Shown here one piece after another: positions 26,147 through 34,478 of a DNA stretch of 64,000 nt. Source of the stretch: Arthrobacter pigmenti (GTDB taxonomy: Bacteria > Actinomycetota > Actinomycetes > Actinomycetales > Micrococcaceae); contig NZ_JAATJL010000001.1 in assembly GCF_011927905.1 (NCBI RefSeq), forward strand, positions 3,224,001 to 3,288,000, given 5' to 3'. The translations under genes and the position numbers were made by a program. Position 1 is the stretch's first letter; each line of letters opens with the position of its first letter. The notes under the pieces are model-generated. The model had not been told where the DNA came from. It saw only the letters and a program-made list of their open reading frames with translations, and did no database searches.

Positions 26147-27466
26147 CTAGTTGTTGACTACGAGGTCGTTGAGGAGCTTCACGGCTTCGTTCCAGGCCTC
26201 ATCGGCCGTGCCCGAGCCCGTGTCGAGAATCTTCAGTGCGGGTGCGAAGACGTTCTCCTGGATCACCGAATCCTGCGGACCTTTGAACTGCGCGACGACG
26301 CCCTCTGCGCGCGATGCGAAGATCTCACCGTAAGGCGCGTCGTTGAACAGTTCATTGGGTACAGCGGCCTCGACAATCGCCTGCTGCGCCTCAATGGTGC
26401 TCGGGAAGTTGTTCGCCGCAGCGGATTGCTTGACCTGCTGCTCCGGGGCGGTGAGCCAGGCTGCAAGCTTGGCGGCCTCGGCAGGGTTCTCTGAGGATTC
26501 GGGGACGGAAAGGAAGGCTCCACCCCAGTTGGAGGCACCGCCGGGGAAGACGTCGGCAACGTCCCAGCCGCTCTCAGGGCCTCCACCGGCAGATTCAAGC
26601 TGCTCCTTGATGGTGCCGAGCATCCAGGCCGGGCACACGTGGACCGCGAAGGAGCCGTCGACGAATGCCTTGCCCTTGCCCCAGTCGAACTGCTTCTGGT
26701 TGGCGGACAGTCCGTCCGCTGTGCCGGCGGCCAGTAGGTCAAACTTGGCGCGCATCGCGTCATTGCCCTCGATGTTCAGCTCGCCGTCGGTGGTGTAGTA
26801 GCCCTCTTCCATCTGGTTGACCATGGAGTTCCAGACGAACGCGGACTGGTCATACCAGGCCTTGCCGGTCGCCTCGTTGTATTGGCGGCCGAGATCGAAG
26901 TAGGTTTCCCAGGTCGCGTCATCCCCGCCGAAAAGTTCAGCTACTTCCTCGCGGTCCGTGGGAAACCCGGCTGCTTCGAAGAGGTCCTGGTTGAAGCACA
27001 ATGCCTGGGGACCGATGTCCGTGCCGTAGCCGATCACCCGGCCGTTGGGATCGGTGCCCTGCTCAAACTTCCAGTCGACCCAGTTGTCTTTGATGTCCTG
27101 GGCACCGTATTCGTTCAGGTCCACGAACTGGTCGGAAACTTCCATGATGGAGCCGAGCCAGCCCTCTTCGACAGCGACGACGTCGCTCAGGCCGGAGCCC
27201 GCCGCGAGCTTGGTGAATGTATCAGTGCGGGCATTGGCGCTGCCGTCGATGTTGTTCGCCTCGATCGTCACACCGGGGTTCTGCGCCTCGTACTCGGCGT
27301 ACAGATCGTCATAGCCGAAGTTGCCGAAGGTGGTAACGGTGAGTTCGACCGGGTTCTCGGCACTGGCCGGTTCTTCGCTGCCGGTGCCGCAGCCGGTAGC
27401 TGCCAGTGCGAGGGCCAGTGAACCGGTCAGTGCGGTGATGGTTCTGGTGCGTCGTGAAAAGGTCAC
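26147..27466 (-). CDS. Sugar ABC transporter solute-binding lipoprotein
   Basis: 439 residues. The lipoprotein signal has basic residues RRTRT, a hydrophobic core GSLALALA, and lipobox-like AATGC. The mature protein follows the CUT1 binding-protein pattern (VELTVTTFGNFGYDDLYAEYEAQNPGV, WNSMVNQMEEG, FLSVPESSENPAEAAKLAAWL). The GTG at 27466 lies 5 bases after AGGAG; the GTG at 27472 overlaps that site. First gene of the LacI-controlled operon; ligand is probably a beta-linked oligosaccharide given the GH1 gene, by inference. Confidence 0.95.
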   Translation of the reverse strand: MTFSRRTRTITALTGSLALALAATGCGTGSEEPASAENPVELTVTTFGNFGYDDLYAEYEAQNPGVTIEANNIDGSANARTDTFTKLAAGSGLSDVVAVEEGWLGSIMEVSDQFVDLNEYGAQDIKDNWVDWKFEQGTDPNGRVIGYGTDIGPQALCFNQDLFEAAGFPTDREEVAELFGGDDATWETYFDLGRQYNEATGKAWYDQSAFVWNSMVNQMEEGYYTTDGELNIEGNDAMRAKFDLLAAGTADGLSANQKQFDWGKGKAFVDGSFAVHVCPAWMLGTIKEQLESAGGGPESGWDVADVFPGGASNWGGAFLSVPESSENPAEAAKLAAWLTAPEQQVKQSAAANNFPSTIEAQQAIVEAAVPNELFNDAPYGEIFASRAEGVVAQFKGPQDSVIQENVFAPALKILDTGSGTADEAWNEAVKLLNDLVVNN

Positions 27467-27542
27467 GGTCACTCCTTTGTGTGCGTGCTGTGGGTGGGAT
27501 TGGGCGTGCTTGAGAAGCCCATGCGAATCGGTGCGGGAGATG

Positions 27543-27560
27543 TGATGGAGCGCTCCATCA
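27543..27560. promoter_or_regulatory. LacI-type operator O1
   Basis: 18-bp perfect palindrome TGATGGAGCGCTCCATCA with the central CG typical of LacI-family operators. It lies just downstream of the -10, so a bound repressor would block initiation. Confidence 0.8.
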
Positions 27561-27571
27561 GCGGTTTAGCC

Positions 27572-27601
27572 AATGTACAGATGACCTGCGTCACATGTCA
27601 A
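27572..27601 (-). promoter_or_regulatory. Sugar-operon promoter
   Basis: On the minus strand TTGACA (27596-27601) and TACATT (27572-27577) are 18 bp apart. Operators flank it on both sides. Confidence 0.75.
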
Positions 27602-27613
27602 TAGAGCGCTCCA
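27602..27613. promoter_or_regulatory. LacI-type operator O2
   Basis: TAGAGCGCTCCA, one mismatch from the core of O1, abutting the -35 on its upstream side. The two centres are about 56 bp apart. Confidence 0.7.
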
Positions 27614-27774
27614 CCAGCGCAGATTGCGGCCCTTCGAGGCGGAATGTCCGACGACGACGGCGCCACCGAGCGTCTACGGTTACGGTTTGTCAGCAGCAGC
27701 ACCATTAGGCCGTCGGGGCAGCGCGCAGCCCCTAAAACCTTGCCATCACGCGTGATTCGCCGCTGGAGCGGCGC

Positions 27775-28824
27775 CTACCGGCCGCTCGGCTTCTCTACTG
27801 GACCTGATTCGGAATCGGCGCGGCTCTTGTTCGGTCGGTAGCCTGCTACTGCAGCGCGGATGTCGCCCTCCTCGTGGCCGCCCTTCTTCTTGCCGAACGG
27901 CAGCACCTTCAGCAGCGGGTGCACAATGGACATGATGAGCAGGCCCCAGGCCAACCCGACCACGGCCGAGCACAGGGTGTTGACCAACCAGGCCAGGAAA
28001 CCGCCGACCACGGCAATGCCGGCGAAGGGTTCTTCGAGGGTGTGGATCAGGTCATAGGGCGCATGCCAACCGAGGTCGTGGGCGCCCTGCACCATGATGT
28101 GACCGCCTACCCAGAGCATGGCGATAGTTCCCACGAACGTAATGGCGGCCAGTACAGCGGGCATCCCCTTGACGAGAAGCTCGCCAAAACGCTTGGATCC
28201 CGCCGAGTCCCTGGTGGTCAGGTGTAGACCGAAGTCGTCCATCTTGACGATCAGCGCAACGGCTCCGTACACGACGACCGTGATGACGACGGCCACGACA
28301 ATCAGGATAAGAGCCCGTGTGAGGATGGATTCTTCGGCCACCTCGTTCATTGAGATGACCATGATCTCGCAGGAGAGGATGAAGTCCGTGGTGATGGCGC
28401 CCTTGGTCACCTTGGCTTCCGCCTCAGGGCCCTTCTCCACCGCCGGAGTTTTCTCTGCTGCATGGTCGCCGCGGACCTTGTGCCAGACCTTCTCGGCACC
28501 CTCGTAACAGAGATAGGTGCCGCCCAGCATGAGAATGAACGGGATGGCCCACGAGGCGAAAGCACTTACCAGCAGCAGCGCCGGCAGGATGATTAGAAGC
28601 TTGTTCCGGAGCGATCCCCAGAAAATCCGCTTGATCATCGGCAGTTCACGGGACGGGTCCGCACCGGACACGTACTGCGGGGTCACTGCGGCGTCGTCAA
28701 TCACCACGCCGGCAGCCTTGACCCCCGCCCTGGCGGCACCTGCAGCGACGTCGTCAACCGATGCGGCGGCGATGCGGGCCAGGGCCGCGACGTCGTCCAG
28801 GAGTGCGACGAGACCGCCGCTCAC
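27775..28824 (-). CDS. DUF808 family membrane protein (YedI-like)
   Basis: 349 residues. The N-terminus MSGGLVALLDDVAALARIAAASVDD and ALLLVSAFASWAIPFILMLGGTYLCYEGAEKVWHK are unmistakable DUF808 features. Several helices follow, with TLEEPFAGIAVVGGFLAWLVNTLCSAVVGLAWG near the C-terminus. Function unknown. It is separated from the sugar operon by 300 bases and from the GH35 gene by 105 bases. Confidence 0.92.
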   Translation of the reverse strand: MSGGLVALLDDVAALARIAAASVDDVAAGAARAGVKAAGVVIDDAAVTPQYVSGADPSRELPMIKRIFWGSLRNKLLIILPALLLVSAFASWAIPFILMLGGTYLCYEGAEKVWHKVRGDHAAEKTPAVEKGPEAEAKVTKGAITTDFILSCEIMVISMNEVAEESILTRALILIVVAVVITVVVYGAVALIVKMDDFGLHLTTRDSAGSKRFGELLVKGMPAVLAAITFVGTIAMLWVGGHIMVQGAHDLGWHAPYDLIHTLEEPFAGIAVVGGFLAWLVNTLCSAVVGLAWGLLIMSIVHPLLKVLPFGKKKGGHEEGDIRAAVAGYRPNKSRADSESGPVEKPSGR

Positions 28825-28929
28825 AGCTCACTCCCGTACTGCTTGAGGGCGGAAGGCCGGGCGTGGATGCCTTGGTCGGGGCGCATGTTGGGCATGCTCG
28901 ATTATATGGCGGCGGGCGCGTGCCGTCGC

Positions 28930-31242
28930 TCAGTTAGCCCATCCTGCTTGGGGCAATGCCATTTCCCGGTAGCTGACCACCGACGCGCTGGTGATCTTCG
29001 CCGTCGGCTCCGTCAAGGATGCCCGGATACGGTCCGCCGGTTCGGGCAGCCAGACGGGCGCGGACGCCACGAGCGGGTACACAGCCACCTCAACCACCCT
29101 CTGCTCGGTGTCCGCCGCGGGCGTGATGTCGATGTCCCACTCGGACCCGTTCCAGTAGACGTCCTCCTCCCGGCCGTCGAACGACGACGACGCCACGTCG
29201 CCCACCAGCTCCAGCCGCAGCAACGAGCGCTCTCCGGCGAGCGCCTTGCCTGTCACCGTGATCGTGAAACGGGCAGCGTGCGCTTCGAACGCCGCCTGAT
29301 CCGGCGCCGAAGCCCTACCCGGCACAACAACGGGACGCTCTTCAGGCGCGGACGCCGGGGCTGACTGTTCGACGGTCACTTCCACTGCTTTCGTTGGGGA
29401 CGTGAACGAATGCTGCGAAAAGCCGTTCGGACCGGCCTCGCCGAGGGGCGGGAACACGGCAATTTCACCCGATTCAGCGGCAAGAACCGCAAGCGAGCCG
29501 TCCCGCTCAACAACGTCCGCTTCCGAGAGCACCAGACGACGACGGCCTCCCACCCTCGGTGTCCATGCCTGCAGTGCCTGCCGGGCGGTAAGGATCAGGA
29601 CGCGCAACCCGGCGCCGTCGTCGTTGGTCAGGGAGATGAGACCCGAGACACCCTCCAGGACCAGTTCACCATCAACCTCGATCGGTGCGTGGCCCTCCAC
29701 CGAGTACCCGGCCGGCACCGCAAGGTGGGCATCGACGCCCTCGTTCGCGGTCAGCACCAGAACCGGGCGCTCCTCCTCCGGCTCGAGGATCGTAAGCACG
29801 TTCAGTGTCGCCCAGCGCACGACGACGCCACCCACCTCGAGCGCCACCGGCCACGCCATGAACTCACCGGACGGAATGTCGACCGGCCGGTGCGGGAAGC
29901 GGACCGTGCCGTGTTCCAGGCCGATTTCGAAGCGGACACCCGTGCGCTCCGGCAACGGCTCGTACGGCCGGTGGTTGTTGATGAAGACAAAGCCGCCGCG
30001 CCCGTCGCTTCGTAGCGCCCAGCGGAGGGCGCCGTCGTCGTCGTTATCCGGGATAGTCGCGTTCATTGATGCGAGGCGATCCCCGAACGCAGCCAGGAAC
30101 GAGTGCTGGTTCCGCAGCCGGTGGAAGCTCTCCCGGGTCTGGAGGTGCGCGCCGATGGGGGCGCCGAAGTCGTAGTTCCGTTCCGGGAGGTCGTTAGGGT
30201 AACCGGTCGCGTGCGACTCCTGCAGTCCTCCTCGCGGATTCGTGCCGCCCACGTACATGTAGTAGCCCTGCCAGGCGGATCCACTGCCGAGCTTGCAGAG
30301 CGCGACGGCGGCAATGTCGCGGGCGCTCGGCGCGGGCCGGCGATGGTAGGCGGTTGCCATCCCGCCGCCCAATTCACACGTGGCAGCGGGAAAGTCCGGA
30401 TGCTTGACGCCGACAGCGCCGGTCCACGCCTCCCCCGCAAGGTCCTTGCCGATACCCGGATCATCCCACTGATGGGAGAAGGAAAAGTGCGCCCGGAAGC
30501 TCTCGTGCCAACCTTCATCGGTGTCCACCCAGAAACCGTCCGAGTATCCGCCGTAAAGAGGGAACACTTCGCCGACCGGGATGTCCGCACTCCCCCACGC
30601 CGTCGCCGTCCACAGTGGGGCGAACAACCCCGATTCCCGGGCAATCTCCTTGAGCGCGAGGATGTGGTCCGGTTGGTCGTAGAGCTCATTCTCGACCTGG
30701 ATCCCGATGATCGGGCCAGCCTCGCCGCAAAGCCCGGCAACCTCCGTGCCGATCCGTGCGAACCACTTCCCGACGGCTTCGAGGTAGCGCGGGTCGTTGG
30801 TGCGCTCGGTGTAATCGGCGCTGACTATCCAGTCCGGGTGGCCGCCGTTGCGGACCTCGCCGTGGCACCACGGGCCCAACCGGAGGATGACCTCGAGGCC
30901 GGCCTCCTTGCAGAGCTGCACGAACGCAGCGAGGTCGAGGTTTCCGTCGAAGTTCGGGTCCGCTTCGGTTGGCTGGTGGTGAATCCAGAAAACGTAGGTC
31001 GCCACGACATCGATGCCGCCCGCCTTCATGAGCCGCAGCGCGTCGGCCCACCGTTCACGCGGCTGGCGGCTGTAGTGCATCTCACCGGTGACCGGGATCC
31101 AGGGCTCGCCGTTTCGCAGGATGTATCGGTTGGTGAGGTTGAGGCCCGGGCTATGGTCGACGTCGTTGGCCATCTTGGGGCGGGTTTCGGGTGCGTTCCA
31201 GCTGACGTGTGCGATGCGGTGAATGGTCTCTACGGCGGGCAT
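28930..31242 (-). CDS. GH35 family beta-galactosidase
   Basis: 770 residues from ATG 31242. YILRNGEPWIPVTGEMHYSR at the start, WHHQPTEAD-like loop, LRLGPWCHGEVRNGGHPDWI and acid/base motif IQVENELYD (about residue 185) define GH35. The C-terminal half holds beta-sandwich domains. There is no signal peptide. The true start is uncertain: a TTG at 31278 and an ATG at 31173 are also in frame and none has a strong ribosome site. It hydrolyses terminal beta-galactosides and may use substrates imported by the neighbouring ABC system. Confidence 0.9.
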   Translation of the reverse strand: MPAVETIHRIAHVSWNAPETRPKMANDVDHSPGLNLTNRYILRNGEPWIPVTGEMHYSRQPRERWADALRLMKAGGIDVVATYVFWIHHQPTEADPNFDGNLDLAAFVQLCKEAGLEVILRLGPWCHGEVRNGGHPDWIVSADYTERTNDPRYLEAVGKWFARIGTEVAGLCGEAGPIIGIQVENELYDQPDHILALKEIARESGLFAPLWTATAWGSADIPVGEVFPLYGGYSDGFWVDTDEGWHESFRAHFSFSHQWDDPGIGKDLAGEAWTGAVGVKHPDFPAATCELGGGMATAYHRRPAPSARDIAAVALCKLGSGSAWQGYYMYVGGTNPRGGLQESHATGYPNDLPERNYDFGAPIGAHLQTRESFHRLRNQHSFLAAFGDRLASMNATIPDNDDDGALRWALRSDGRGGFVFINNHRPYEPLPERTGVRFEIGLEHGTVRFPHRPVDIPSGEFMAWPVALEVGGVVVRWATLNVLTILEPEEERPVLVLTANEGVDAHLAVPAGYSVEGHAPIEVDGELVLEGVSGLISLTNDDGAGLRVLILTARQALQAWTPRVGGRRRLVLSEADVVERDGSLAVLAAESGEIAVFPPLGEAGPNGFSQHSFTSPTKAVEVTVEQSAPASAPEERPVVVPGRASAPDQAAFEAHAARFTITVTGKALAGERSLLRLELVGDVASSSFDGREEDVYWNGSEWDIDITPAADTEQRVVEVAVYPLVASAPVWLPEPADRIRASLTEPTAKITSASVVSYREMALPQAGWAN

Positions 31243-31369
31243 GGGTTCGACGGTAAGCGGTTTCCGTCTGCGGGGCAATGGTTACGCAAGGCGTTGCTCT
31301 GGCACTAACGCATCGGCAGGCGCTACTGTTCGGAACAGTTCGTTCATTCGGGGCGGGACAGGGGGATTC

Positions 31370-31639
31370 ATGAACTGGGTTCGCGCCAACCGGCTCTTGA
31401 CTGCGGGGGTGACGATCGCCGTCGTCGGCCTTGTGCTGATGGGCATCGCGGCGCTGGCCGTGCCGTCCACACGGACGTTCGGGTGGTTCGCGTACGCACC
31501 GCTGGCAGAAGCGTCGTTTACACAGGGATCACCGGTTCCGGGTCTTGCCGCGGGGGAAATCTTCGGCACGTCGATTGCCGCAGTCGGACTCGTGCTCATC
31601 ACCGGGGCGCTGGCGTATTACCGGGCGCGGCGCGCATGA
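31370..31639 (+). CDS. Two-helix mini membrane protein, copy 1
   Basis: 89 residues. GGGGG precedes the ATG at 31370. Layout: short basic N-terminus, helix 1 (LLTAGVTIAVVGLVLMGIAAL), an external stretch of about 35 residues (VPSTRTFGWFAYAPLAEASFTQGSP), helix 2 (GTSIAAVGLVLITGALAYY), basic tail RARRA. First of three consecutive genes with this plan. An ACTGTT/AACAGT repeat (31325-31339) lies upstream. No known family. Confidence 0.72.
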   Translation: MNWVRANRLLTAGVTIAVVGLVLMGIAALAVPSTRTFGWFAYAPLAEASFTQGSPVPGLAAGEIFGTSIAAVGLVLITGALAYYRARRA

Positions 31640-31920
31640 ACACGCTCGGCGTTGCACTTCTGAGCCTCGCGGTGCTGCTGATCCTGGGTGGGGCGTCGTT
31701 GCTGCTCGGCCAGCCGTCAACGGTCTTCGCGATGCAACCCATTGCTGAAGAGGCCAGCGTTGCGTACTCCTCGGAGCTCGTGGTCTCGTTCGACGTCGAA
31801 CCCTCCCTCTCGGACAACCTCAGCCGAGTGGGCGGGGCGCTTCTGGTCGGCGGCCTCATGGTGAGCGCGGGGGCTATCGGCTGGCGGAACGGCCGGAAGG
31901 TGGCGGACGATGCTTCGTAG
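31636..31920 (+). CDS. Two-helix mini membrane protein, copy 2
   Basis: 94 residues. Overlaps copy 1 by four bases (ATGA). Same layout: helix 1 (LGVALLSLAVLLILGGASLLL), external acidic stretch with VFAMQPIAEEASVAYSS, helix 2 (VGGALLVGGLMVSAGAIGW), tail RNGRKVADDAS. Translation is coupled to its neighbours. Confidence 0.72.
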   Translation: MNTLGVALLSLAVLLILGGASLLLGQPSTVFAMQPIAEEASVAYSSELVVSFDVEPSLSDNLSRVGGALLVGGLMVSAGAIGWRNGRKVADDAS

Positions 31921-32188
31921 TTCCCGGGGCGCCCTGGCGGTTCTCGTGACCGGTGGTTCGCTGCTGCTGATTGGGATCCTTATCGCGGTCCTTTCGCAAC
32001 CGGTTTTCGTCGGGGACTTCGGCTTCATTGCCGGGCAGGGTGGCGGCGTCTCGGTCGACGGGAACGGGTACATCACCAATACCCCGGGCTTTCCAACGCG
32101 CCTTTTGGGCGGGCTCCTGCTCGGTAGCGGGGTCGCTCTTGCCGCCGCGGTTGGCGGGTACGTGCTCGGACGACGACGGCGGGCCTGA
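31910..32188 (+). CDS. Two-helix mini membrane protein, copy 3
   Basis: 92 residues, overlapping copy 2 by 11 bases. Helix 1 (ALAVLVTGGSLLLIGILIAVL), external Gly-rich stretch (VFVGDFGFIAGQGGGVSVDGN), helix 2 (LGGLLLGSGVALAAAVGGYV), basic tail LGRRRRA. Sequence identity to copies 1 and 2 is low but topology and Gly spacing in helix 2 are shared. Confidence 0.72.
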   Translation: MLRSSRGALAVLVTGGSLLLIGILIAVLSQPVFVGDFGFIAGQGGGVSVDGNGYITNTPGFPTRLLGGLLLGSGVALAAAVGGYVLGRRRRA

Positions 32189-32211
32189 CGCGGCGAGGCT
32201 CGCACCGCGGT

Positions 32212-33075
32212 TTACGCGAGGATCCTCGCGACAACCGCGGCTTTCCGCGCAGTGTAGTCCGTCCAGTTCTGAGCGTTCCCCGCGGCCTGACGCTTCACTT
32301 CGAGGTACTCGGCTCTTGCAGCGGGATCGCGGCGCAGGATGTCACGGAAGCTGATTCGACGCTTCCACTCCGCACCGCCGAGTACGACGACGTGGATCAC
32401 CACCGTGCGTTCCTCGCCCTTCATCTGCGCCAGCCACGCGTGACCGTCCCTGCTCCCGTCCTGTACGAAACCGTCGGCGACGAGAGCTGCAACGGCCTCC
32501 GTCCACGCATCCGCATCGACGCCGACCAGCACGTCCACGACGTCTTTCGCCGGCAGGTCGGGAACTGCCGTGGACCCGATGTGCGCGATCGCCGCTTCCG
32601 GCACCAGTGCCTTTAGCCGCTGCTCAATCGTGTGGAAGCGGCTGGCCCAGCCCTCCGGGTCCGGGGCAACCAGGGCGATTCTGTTCGCCATGTGCGGGTC
32701 CACGACGATCTGGAATTCATCCTCATACAGGATCCGCCCCGGATCATTTGAAGTAATCCGGACGCACTCCACGCCGTACCGCTGGAGCAACGTGAGGTAC
32801 TCCTCGACCTTCGCAAGTAGATGGGCGGCGCTGCCCTTGAACCAGGCCTGCGCCGCCGGGTTCACGACGCGATCGTAGATGCTGGCATCAACTGTTGACG
32901 GGTCCGGATAAGCCGCGTTGCACCAGTCGTTGGAGGTACGCCACCAGGCGTAGTCCGCAGCGGAAAGTTGACCTTCACGTGCCAGACCGTTGGCCATACC
33001 AAAGATGCCTGCGTAGCGTCCACGCGAATTCGGTTCCGCGCTCTGAAACCGCACGTAGTTGTCTATCTGGTCCAC
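32212..33075 (-). CDS. GrpB (UPF0157) domain protein with N-terminal extra domain
   Basis: 287 residues from GTG 33075 (AGGA 7 bases upstream). The N-terminal part (VDQIDNYVRFQSAEPNSRGRYAGIFGMANGLAREG through about 110) looks like a separate small actinobacterial domain. The C-terminal half (about 120-287) is GrpB/UPF0157, a nucleotidyltransferase-fold family: ALVAPDPEGWASRFHTIEQRL, AIAHIGSTAVPDLPAKDVVDVLVGV, RDILRRDPAARAEYLEVKRQ. Substrate unknown. Confidence 0.85.
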   Translation of the reverse strand: MDQIDNYVRFQSAEPNSRGRYAGIFGMANGLAREGQLSAADYAWWRTSNDWCNAAYPDPSTVDASIYDRVVNPAAQAWFKGSAAHLLAKVEEYLTLLQRYGVECVRITSNDPGRILYEDEFQIVVDPHMANRIALVAPDPEGWASRFHTIEQRLKALVPEAAIAHIGSTAVPDLPAKDVVDVLVGVDADAWTEAVAALVADGFVQDGSRDGHAWLAQMKGEERTVVIHVVVLGGAEWKRRISFRDILRRDPAARAEYLEVKRQAAGNAQNWTDYTARKAAVVARILA

Positions 33076-33122
33076 AAGGTCATCCTGCCAGCTGCCGCCG
33101 ACTCTTCTGCAAGACTCGACAC

Positions 33123-33604
33123 ATGAACCCAAGAGTGCATCTGCTGTGCGGGCTCAACGGCGCCGGCAAGACGACCTATGCGCGGCAACTCGAGCACGAA
33201 CTCCCGGCCGTGCGCTTCAGTCTCGACGAATGGATGCTCCACCTCTTCCCCGAGCTTCCCTAATCCGGCGACGACTACCGTCGGCGCGCTTCTGCGTGCA
33301 AGGACCAGCTCTGGACGGTGGCGTTGCAGGTTCTCGCGGCCGGGACGATGTGGTGCTGGACTGGAACCAGTGGAGCCGCCGTCGTCGTACTTTCTGGAAG
33401 GAGCGCGCCAACAGGGCCGGCTACGAGGCACTGCTGCACCACATCGCAACTCCGCTCGACGCAGCGCTGGCGCGGTCGCGCGCGAGGTCGATAAATAAAC
33501 CCGCGTGGGCACACAACCTGGCCGACGACGACGTCCGGCACCTCGCGAACATCTTCGAGGCTCCCGCTGACGATGAAGGGCTGCCAATTCTCACCGTCGG
33601 CTGA
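33123..33604 (+). pseudogene. Broken P-loop kinase (AAA-family ATPase)
   Basis: The ATG at 33123 opens a P-loop kinase (MNPRVHLLCGLNGAGKTTYARQLE, Walker A at about 10-18). The frame hits TAA at 33261-33263 just after FPELP. Reading on in the same frame continues as SGDDYRRRASACKDQLWTVALQVLAAGT to about 33345, where one base appears missing; in another frame homology-like coding continues as DVVLDWNQWSRRRRTFWKER to the stop at 33602. A TAC-to-TAA change and a one-base deletion explain both. The gene encodes no complete product as sequenced. Confidence 0.8.
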
Positions 33605-33624
33605 CCATAGTGCTCTTGGAAAAG

Positions 33625-33690
33625 TGCCAGCAGCGCAGGCATCGCATGCACTGAGTGCAGCTGAGGCATTTTCCAGGAAGCACATACCCC
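33625..33690. repeat. Degenerate GCATGC-centred intergenic element, copy B
   Basis: Stem TGGAAAA(g)TGCC/GGCATTTTCCA encloses GCATGCACTGAGTGCAGC, itself partly palindromic (TGCACT/AGTGCA). It ends in GCACATACCCC as copy A does. Lies after the pseudogene and may also terminate transcription. Confidence 0.4.
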
Positions 33691-33723
33691 TCCGACATTC
33701 CGACGGCATGTCATGCTCAACCC

Positions 33724-33936
33724 ATGAACATCACTGGATGGTGGCCTCGCCTGGACCAGGCGACCCGGGATTGGCTGATTGCCCACAACGGCGAAGCGGT
33801 CCCTGCGTCAGTGTTGGAGAAAATCAGTGCCGTCGGCGCAGCGCCGGATGGCACACAGGAGGACGACGGTTTCTACTTCGCTGACCACGTGGTCGACTGG
33901 ATTGAAGCCGTCGCCAATGACGAGGAACCCGGCTAA
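33724..33936 (+). CDS. Small conserved-looking protein of unknown function
   Basis: 70 residues, acidic, Trp-rich at the start (MNITGWWPRLDQATRDWLIAH) and ending DHVVDWIEAVANDEEPG. Pattern and composition suggest a real soluble protein, though the ribosome site is weak. Its stop overlaps the convergent GNAT stop by four bases. Confidence 0.6.
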   Translation: MNITGWWPRLDQATRDWLIAHNGEAVPASVLEKISAVGAAPDGTQEDDGFYFADHVVDWIEAVANDEEPG

Positions 33937-34427
33937 AGCGCCAGCTTCATCCCCTCGTGCGAGGCAACGAACCCCAACCGCGAGTAGAAGCGGTGGGCAT
34001 CGGTGCGCCGTTTGTCGGTGGTGAGCTGCACGAGTGCGCAGTTCCGGCGTCGTGCTTCCCCGATCGCCCAGGTAATCATCTGGTTACCGACGCCGGAGTT
34101 CCGCGCCGATGACGCAACCCGCACCGCCTCAATCTGCGCCCGTAGCGCACCGCGTCGAGCCAGCCCGGGCAGGAAGCTCAACTGCATTGTGCCGATCACC
34201 GAGGAGCCCAGAACGACGACGACGAGCAGGTGCGCAGGATCCTCGTCGATGGCCTCGAAGGCCCGCAGGTAAGGTTCCATGTCTTCGGGTTCAGTGATGC
34301 TGTCCCGCTCCCGGCCCAGCTGATCGTCGGCCAGCAGCGCGACGATCGCGGGCATATCCTCCCGCGTCGCCCGGCGGAGAACGACGGATTCGGAAAGAGC
34401 ATGGGGAAGGATTTCGTGACCGGTCAT
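33933..34427 (-). CDS. GNAT-family N-acetyltransferase
   Basis: 164 residues from ATG 34427. VVLRRATREDMPAIVALLADD starts the fold; the acetyl-CoA motif is QIEAVRVASSARNSGVGNQMITWAIGEA, followed by CALVQLTTDKRRTDAHRFYSRLGFVASHEGMKL. Such two-part endings are usual for small single-domain acetyltransferases. Substrate unknown. Confidence 0.92.
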   Translation of the reverse strand: MTGHEILPHALSESVVLRRATREDMPAIVALLADDQLGRERDSITEPEDMEPYLRAFEAIDEDPAHLLVVVVLGSSVIGTMQLSFLPGLARRGALRAQIEAVRVASSARNSGVGNQMITWAIGEARRRNCALVQLTTDKRRTDAHRFYSRLGFVASHEGMKLAL

Positions 34428-34478
34428 GCTTTCACCGTAATCGGCTCGGCCTGCTGGCCGTCCGCACCCACACAACTG

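Larger units (their letters stand above)
27473..27774. other. Intergenic region with the sugar-operon promoter
   Basis: 302 bases between the binding-protein gene and the DUF808 gene. It holds the promoter and two LacI-type operators listed separately (27543-27613). The remainder (27620-27774) carries one copy of CGACGACGACGGC near 27648 and otherwise shows no gene or clear terminator. Confidence 0.6.

Noticed and set aside
30103-31308. 401-residue open frame antisense to the GH35 gene
   Set aside because: The opposite strand has clear GH35 motifs; the antisense product looks random and acidic-basic mixed.
31325-31339. ACTGTTCGGAACAGT as a LexA (SOS) box
   Set aside because: Dyad symmetry is real but spacing and half sites do not fit the actinobacterial CGAAC-N4-GTTCG consensus; left as an unnamed repeat.
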